Shown here: one piece after another, positions 7,149-11,565 of the stretch | How the letters are laid out: each line of letters starts with the position of its first letter | How positions within the stretch are numbered: position 1 is the first letter of the stretch | The notes under the pieces: model-generated | What the model was told of the DNA's origin: nothing | The model's database searches: none | The model's input: only the letters and a program-made list of their open reading frames with translations | Program-made: the position numbers and the translations under genes | Assembly (NCBI GenBank): GCA_905192935.1 | Contig: CAJJMX010000037.1 | Location: 1-11,565, forward strand | Origin: an uncultured Mailhella sp. | GTDB taxonomy: Bacteria; Desulfobacterota; Desulfovibrionia; Desulfovibrionales; Desulfovibrionaceae | Reading direction: 5' to 3' | DNA: 11,565 bases

Positions 7149-7191
7149 TCTTGCGAAGTCTCGCGGAATGGTCAATGATGAAAAAGGAAGA

Positions 7192-10100
7192 ATGACCTTC
7201 CACGAAGCCCCGTCCGACATGAGCGAATTTCGACAGATAAAAGCCTCCGCAGGCTCCGGCAAGACCTACACGCTGACGAGCAGCTTTCTCTCCCTGCTGG
7301 CCGGATCTTCCGGCGCGTCATGGAGCCGCCCGCCCTCCGGCTGCGCCGTAGCCGGGGAAGGCTCCTACGGCTGGCAGGAAATACTGGCCATCACCTTCAC
7401 CAACAAGGCCGCCACGGAAATGCGCGAGCGCCTGCTCTCCCGCCTGAAGGGCATGGCTCTCGCCCGGGGGCCTGCCGCGGCGAAGGAAGCGTTCTGGAAG
7501 CCGTCAAAAGCCCGCGACGCCGTGGACATGCTGCTGCGAAGCTACAGTTCCCTGAACATCCGCACCATCGACAGTCTTCTGCATCTCATGGTGCGGCTTT
7601 CCGCGCTGGACTTCGACCTTTCGCCGGACTTCGAGCCGTGCTTTGCCGACAGCGACATCACGGGGCCCATCTTCGACGAGCTGGCTCTCGAGGCCAGAGA
7701 CGACGAACTGCTCGGAGCCCTGTTCCGCCGCGCCTGCCGTCAGATGCTGCGCTCGGAAAAGACGCACGGCTTTCTTGCCGGAGAACGCATACGCGAGCGC
7801 GTGACCTCCATGGTTTCCCTCATGCTCTCCGGCGACGGCTGGAGCATACGCGATCTGGCCTCGCCGGAAGAGGCGGAAGACCATCTCGAAGCCGTGGTGC
7901 GCGGCATAGAAAACGACGCCAGAGAAATGCGCGCACGCATCGAGCAGGAAGAGCTCAAGGCAAGCAGACATCTTCTCAATGCCCTCACGAACTGCATAGA
8001 GTGCGGCGGACGGGCCGGAAAGCTTCCGTTCAACTCGACCATGTTCCAGAAGGAGAGCTTCGACGACTGCCTGCTCAAGGCTTCCAAGGGCTGCGCCAGT
8101 CTCTCGCTCCATGCGCTCTACGAGAGTCTGCAAAGCGACATCCGGGAAGTCAGGGTGCTGCTCGGCGCACGCCGTCTCATGCCCTTTGCCGAGCTTGCGC
8201 AGGCGGTGTACGCCAGACTCGAAGCCTATGAACGCAGAAACGGCGTCATCGCCGCGTCGCAGGTCCCGCGTCTCGCCATCCGTGCGGCGGACGACAGCGA
8301 AGGCGTGAACGAACTGTTCTGCCGCCTCGGCGCGCGCATCACGCACATGCTCATCGACGAATTTCAGGACACGAGCCGCGATCAGTGGATGGCGCTTCAG
8401 CCTCTGGCCGAAGAAGCCCTTTCCAAGGGCGGCTCGCTCACCATCGTCGGCGACGTGAAGCAGGCCATCTACGGCTGGAGAGGCGGAGACGCCGCGCTCT
8501 TCGATCAGCTTGTCAGGCAGGGCCCGCTGCTTGCCCTGGTGGATCATCCCACGCTGGAGACGCTGCCCTTCAACTGGCGCAGCCGTCAGCGCATCGTGGC
8601 CTGGAACAACGCCCTGTTCTCTTCCCTCGGCAGCATGGAAGTGGCGAGGAAACTTCTCTCGCCCCTTGCCGAAGGCGACGAAGAACTTCTGGAAAAACAG
8701 GCCCTGCTGCTTGCCGAAGCCTTTGACCGGGCCTCCCAGAGTGCGGAACAATGCGCGCCGGGAGGACTGGTCACGCTGCGCGGACTCGACAAGGGACGGG
8801 AAGACGAGGAACTCTCCGCCCTTCTGCCGGACATGGTGGAAGAGCTCGGCAAAAGCCGCGCCTGGGGAGACATCTGTATTCTGGCGCGCAACAACGATCA
8901 GGCCGCAAAGGCCGCCTCGTGGCTCATGACCAGACGCATTCCCGTGGTCACGCAGGGAAGTCTGCTTCTGGCAGAGCAGCCGGTCATCGCCGGACTCGTG
9001 AGCCTTCTGCGCTTTCTGAACGATCCCGATGACGACATCGCCTTCTTCTCCGCGCTCACCTCCCGGGAACTTTTGCCACCCCTGCCGTCGCCGGACGGAG
9101 GGGAGCTCGATGAGACCGCTCTTCTCGACTGGACGGCACGGCGAGGACGGACAAGAACGCTGGCACGGCAGTTTGCCTCGGACTTTCCCGAAGCCTGGCG
9201 GGAAGTCTTCGCCCCACTGCACGACAATGCCGGACTGCTCACGCCCTACGACGCGGTCATGGAAGTGCTGGAACGCTGGCATGTCATGGAGCGCTGCCCG
9301 CAATCGGAAGGCTTCGTGCGGCGCTTTCTGGAAGTCATGTTCTGCGCCGAGGAACAGGGCGTGTCCGACCTTTCCGGCTTTCTCGATCTGTGGGACGAGA
9401 GCGGCAGTCAGGAAAAGGCTCCTCTTCCCGAAAGCATGGACGCCGTGCGCATCATGACCATACACAAGGCCAAGGGCCTGGAATTCGACGTGGTCATCCT
9501 GCCGTGGCTGAACTTCTCCTTCGGCCGCGCCTCGGACGACAAGGCCATCTTCTGGAACAGCCGCGGCACGGGACTTCTCGCGCCGCTGTGCCGGGACATG
9601 GGAAGGCCGTGGCTTGAAGACCGCATGAATACGGCGAGAGAATCGCTGCATCTCATCTATGTGGCCATGACCCGCGCCGTGTCCGAGCTGCATCTCTTCG
9701 TGCCCGACCCGGACGAAGGCGCCGTGCCGCGCATGCTCGACGAACTTCTCTCTCATGTGCGGAACTCTCTGGAAGAGCGGGACGGGGTCCTTGTGTGGGG
9801 AGACGCGCCCGGACCAGAAGAGAAAAGAACAAAAAGCACTGCCCTTCCCTCCGACGACGGCAGCGCCTGCGCCGTTTCCGAAAAAAGAGGTCTTCCGTCC
9901 GACGACAAGACCCCGTCTGCGCTCTCTGCCGGGGACTTTCCGAAAGAAGTCCCTGCCGGAAAAACCGGGGATGAAGAGGACGATGAAGAGCGCTGGCGCC
10001 CCATGGGCTGGCTTCCCCGCCTGCGCATGTTCCGGAGCCCGCTGGAAGACTGGACCTTCACGGCCAAAAGACGCGGCACGCTCGTGCATCACTGTCTTGA

Positions 10101-10548
10101 GAGTCTTCAGGTCTCAGGAGTGGGCGAAGCTTCGGCAAGACGCGACGCCGCCCTTGCTGCTTCCCGCGGCATTTCCACATTTCCCCTGCCTGTTCCCGAC
10201 AAGGACAGGGTGCAGAAGGAAGTGGAGGATATTCTCTGCTGGTACGCCATGCAGCCGGAGACCGCGCACTGGCTGGCCTTCGGCACGCCGGAGCACGCCC
10301 TGCTCGACGCCGACGGCAGGCAGTATCGCGTGGATCTGCTCGTGGATGACGGACAGGAGCTCATCGCCGTGGAATACAAGACGGGAAGCTCCGGCGAGCT
10401 TCCTCTTCCCGAACACGTTTCTCAGCTTTCCCGCTATCTCAGACTGCTTCGTCAGGCGGGCGGCATGAAGGTTCGCGGCACGCTGGTCTATCTCGACCGC
10501 CGCGAAATATTCCCCATTCTTCCCGGAGACGACCATGAGCAGCCGTAA
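7192..10548 (+). CDS. AddA-like UvrD/Rep helicase with C-terminal PD-(D/E)XK nuclease
   Basis: The 1118-residue superfamily 1A helicase-nuclease should resect double-strand DNA ends with its AddB-like partner and prepare 3' strands for RecA. Helicase motifs appear in order: Walker A ASAGSGKT (18-25), Ia ITFTNKAATEMRERL (67-81), Walker B LIDEFQD (387-393), III VGDVKQAIYGWRGGD (419-433), IV FNWRSRQR (460-467), V MTIHKAKGLEFD (755-766), VI YVAMTRA (823-829). The nuclease domain follows: RGTLVHHCLE (961-970), Asp1048 in YRVDLLV, Glu1061/Lys1063 in VEYKTG, then QLSRYLRLL. All catalytic residues are present, so both activities are predicted. An acidic, Ser/Pro-rich linker (about 870-940) separates the halves. 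The start is uncertain: 7168, 7192 and 7219 are in-frame ATGs. 7192 is chosen for AAGGAAG just upstream, although the spacing is short; 7219 would still keep the whole Walker A. The stop overlaps the next gene by 14 bases, implying translational coupling. Confidence 0.94.
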   Translation: MTFHEAPSDMSEFRQIKASAGSGKTYTLTSSFLSLLAGSSGASWSRPPSGCAVAGEGSYGWQEILAITFTNKAATEMRERLLSRLKGMALARGPAAAKEAFWKPSKARDAVDMLLRSYSSLNIRTIDSLLHLMVRLSALDFDLSPDFEPCFADSDITGPIFDELALEARDDELLGALFRRACRQMLRSEKTHGFLAGERIRERVTSMVSLMLSGDGWSIRDLASPEEAEDHLEAVVRGIENDAREMRARIEQEELKASRHLLNALTNCIECGGRAGKLPFNSTMFQKESFDDCLLKASKGCASLSLHALYESLQSDIREVRVLLGARRLMPFAELAQAVYARLEAYERRNGVIAASQVPRLAIRAADDSEGVNELFCRLGARITHMLIDEFQDTSRDQWMALQPLAEEALSKGGSLTIVGDVKQAIYGWRGGDAALFDQLVRQGPLLALVDHPTLETLPFNWRSRQRIVAWNNALFSSLGSMEVARKLLSPLAEGDEELLEKQALLLAEAFDRASQSAEQCAPGGLVTLRGLDKGREDEELSALLPDMVEELGKSRAWGDICILARNNDQAAKAASWLMTRRIPVVTQGSLLLAEQPVIAGLVSLLRFLNDPDDDIAFFSALTSRELLPPLPSPDGGELDETALLDWTARRGRTRTLARQFASDFPEAWREVFAPLHDNAGLLTPYDAVMEVLERWHVMERCPQSEGFVRRFLEVMFCAEEQGVSDLSGFLDLWDESGSQEKAPLPESMDAVRIMTIHKAKGLEFDVVILPWLNFSFGRASDDKAIFWNSRGTGLLAPLCRDMGRPWLEDRMNTARESLHLIYVAMTRAVSELHLFVPDPDEGAVPRMLDELLSHVRNSLEERDGVLVWGDAPGPEEKRTKSTALPSDDGSACAVSEKRGLPSDDKTPSALSAGDFPKEVPAGKTGDEEDDEERWRPMGWLPRLRMFRSPLEDWTFTAKRRGTLVHHCLESLQVSGVGEASARRDAALAASRGISTFPLPVPDKDRVQKEVEDILCWYAMQPETAHWLAFGTPEHALLDADGRQYRVDLLVDDGQELIAVEYKTGSSGELPLPEHVSQLSRYLRLLRQAGGMKVRGTLVYLDRREIFPILPGDDHEQP

Positions 10549-11565
10549 CCGTACCTTCAGCCCGTTCCGGATCGTGCCCTGGGACGACGACTTCATGCTG
10601 CGCGTGCACGACCTCGCCCGCGACATGACGGACGGACATCCCGGCAAGGCGGTCATCGTGTTTCCGCTCAACCGTCCGAAACGCTACCTGCTCGACATCT
10701 ACCGCAGGGAAGTGACGCGTCCCATGCTTCTGCCGCACATCGTCAACGCAGGGCAGCTTGTGCAGATATGCCTTGAAAGCTGGACCCGTTCCGTTCCCCG
10801 CCCGGCAGGAACGCTGGATCAGGTGGCCGTGCTCAAGGAATGTCTGCGGGAGCTGAGCGCCGGAGAAGCGAAGGACTCGCCGCTTGCGAAGCTTGCCCGC
10901 AGTCTGGAAGAGGAAGACGGCATGGCCCGCTTCTATCCCTGGGGCGTGCGCCTTGCGCATCTTCTCGACGAGTGCGCCGGACACATGGTGGAAGCCGAAG
11001 ACCTCCTGCATGTGGACGACATGGTGGCTCCCTACGCGGCCGCGCTGCTCGGAAGTCTCAGCCGCATCCAGACAAACTACCGCGCCGCGCTGCGGAAACG
11101 CGGTCTGAGCACGCCGGGCCTCGACGCCCAGCACGCCGCCCAGCTTGCCGGAGCCTCCCCGGACCTTCCTCTCAAGCTTCAGGGAAAAAGCGTCATCATT
11201 GCGGGATTCGTGCGCCTTACCCGGGCGGAAGACAGACTTTTCCGCTACCTGTGGGAAAACGGCGCGCAGATATGTCTGCACACCGATCCGGCCATCCTTT
11301 CGGGAACAGGACACTGGAGCTGCACAGAGCACAGGGAGTGGATCGCGCGCTGGAAGGCCGGAGGAGAACTGCTCGGAGAAGGCACGGGACGCGAACCCGT
11401 CATCCACTTCCACGCGGGGTATGATCTGCACTCGCAGCTTCTGGAACTCAAAAAGGAGCTGGAAGAGCGTCCCAGCCCGGGGGAGAGCCGGGCCGTGGTC
11501 ATCACCCACGATTCGCTGCTCATGCCCACGCTGCATCATATCCCGGAAAAGAGCATCAACATTTC
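10535..11565 (+). CDS. AddB-like PD-(D/E)XK nuclease family protein, N-terminal part (runs off window)
   Basis: An open frame of 343 codons runs from ATG 10535 to the window edge without a stop. The start has GGAG (10524-10527) seven bases upstream and lies inside the 3' end of the AddA-like gene. The N-terminus has the AddB-type first strand KAVIVFPLNRPKRYLLDIY (about 38-56). FPLNRPKRYL stands where a helicase would have its Walker A, so this subunit probably does not bind ATP there. Further on, SVIIAGFVRLTRAEDRLFRYL (about 218-238) and VVITHDSLLMPTLHHIPEKS near the right end match the AddB helicase-like fold (typical 'GF..L...E..L' and 'IP...N' segments). The C-terminal nuclease and possible Fe-S cysteines expected in this family lie beyond the window. 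It would form the second subunit of the end-resection complex. Confidence 0.9.
   Translation, partial: MSSRNRTFSPFRIVPWDDDFMLRVHDLARDMTDGHPGKAVIVFPLNRPKRYLLDIYRREVTRPMLLPHIVNAGQLVQICLESWTRSVPRPAGTLDQVAVLKECLRELSAGEAKDSPLAKLARSLEEEDGMARFYPWGVRLAHLLDECAGHMVEAEDLLHVDDMVAPYAAALLGSLSRIQTNYRAALRKRGLSTPGLDAQHAAQLAGASPDLPLKLQGKSVIIAGFVRLTRAEDRLFRYLWENGAQICLHTDPAILSGTGHWSCTEHREWIARWKAGGELLGEGTGREPVIHFHAGYDLHSQLLELKKELEERPSPGESRAVVITHDSLLMPTLHHIPEKSINI

Noticed and set aside
5755..7203. 482-codon open frame on the - strand opposite the phosphofructokinase gene
   Set aside because: It would have to read across the strong terminator at 7085-7124 and it has a shadow-like His/Gly/Val-rich composition.
7504..10092. 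862-codon open frame on the - strand opposite the AddA-like gene
   Set aside because: It shows no motif or clear ribosome binding site, and the + strand carries every helicase motif in order. It is treated as a codon-bias shadow.
1..11565. Search for tRNA, rRNA, CRISPR repeats, insertion sequences, attachment sites and toxin or defence genes
   Set aside because: None was seen by eye. The AddAB-like pair is a housekeeping recombination system, and gene order and composition look uniform along the window.

Overview
The window is a compact, GC-rich bacterial chromosomal segment with six protein-coding genes. All lie on the + strand and no gap exceeds 170 bases. Several features suggest a Gram-negative member of the Desulfovibrionales-like Deltaproteobacteria (Desulfobacterota), though no rRNA or other taxonomic marker is present: an acyl-phosphate glycerol acyltransferase PlsY, a short-form hibernation factor, a plant/trypanosome-type phosphofructokinase, and an AddAB-like helicase-nuclease pair whose AddB lacks a Walker A motif. 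The placement is an inference. I see no insertion sequence, phage gene, CRISPR array, tRNA or other sign of a mobile island. This looks like ordinary core chromosome.

Region 1 (1-4485) concerns the cell envelope. A lipoprotein with a degenerate GH13 (trehalose-synthase-like) barrel is followed by a large ArnT/PMT-type (GT83-like) polytopic glycosyltransferase. The transferase carries an acidic N-terminal extension and an Ala/Pro-rich tail. A hairpin terminator closes this part. Region 2 (4524-5126) is plsY, the acyltransferase that starts glycerophospholipid synthesis. Region 3 (5289-5693) is a stand-alone hpf/raiA ribosome-hibernation gene with a structured leader and a strong terminator. 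Region 4 (5719-7124) is a self-contained 6-phosphofructokinase unit with a recognisable sigma70-type promoter, a good ribosome binding site and a near-perfect 18-bp bidirectional-looking terminator. Region 5 (7192 to the right edge) is a two-gene recombination/repair operon: a full AddA-like UvrD helicase with a PD-(D/E)XK nuclease domain, overlapping by 14 bases an AddB-like partner cut off by the window end.

The genes form independent transcription units rather than one pathway. The first three share an envelope/lipid theme, hpf and pfk are housekeeping genes for translation and glycolysis, and the last pair should work together as a double-strand-break end-processing complex. The most notable observation is the lipoprotein, which keeps the outline of a GH13 enzyme but appears to have lost all three catalytic acids. 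I found no convincing undescribed multi-gene system.
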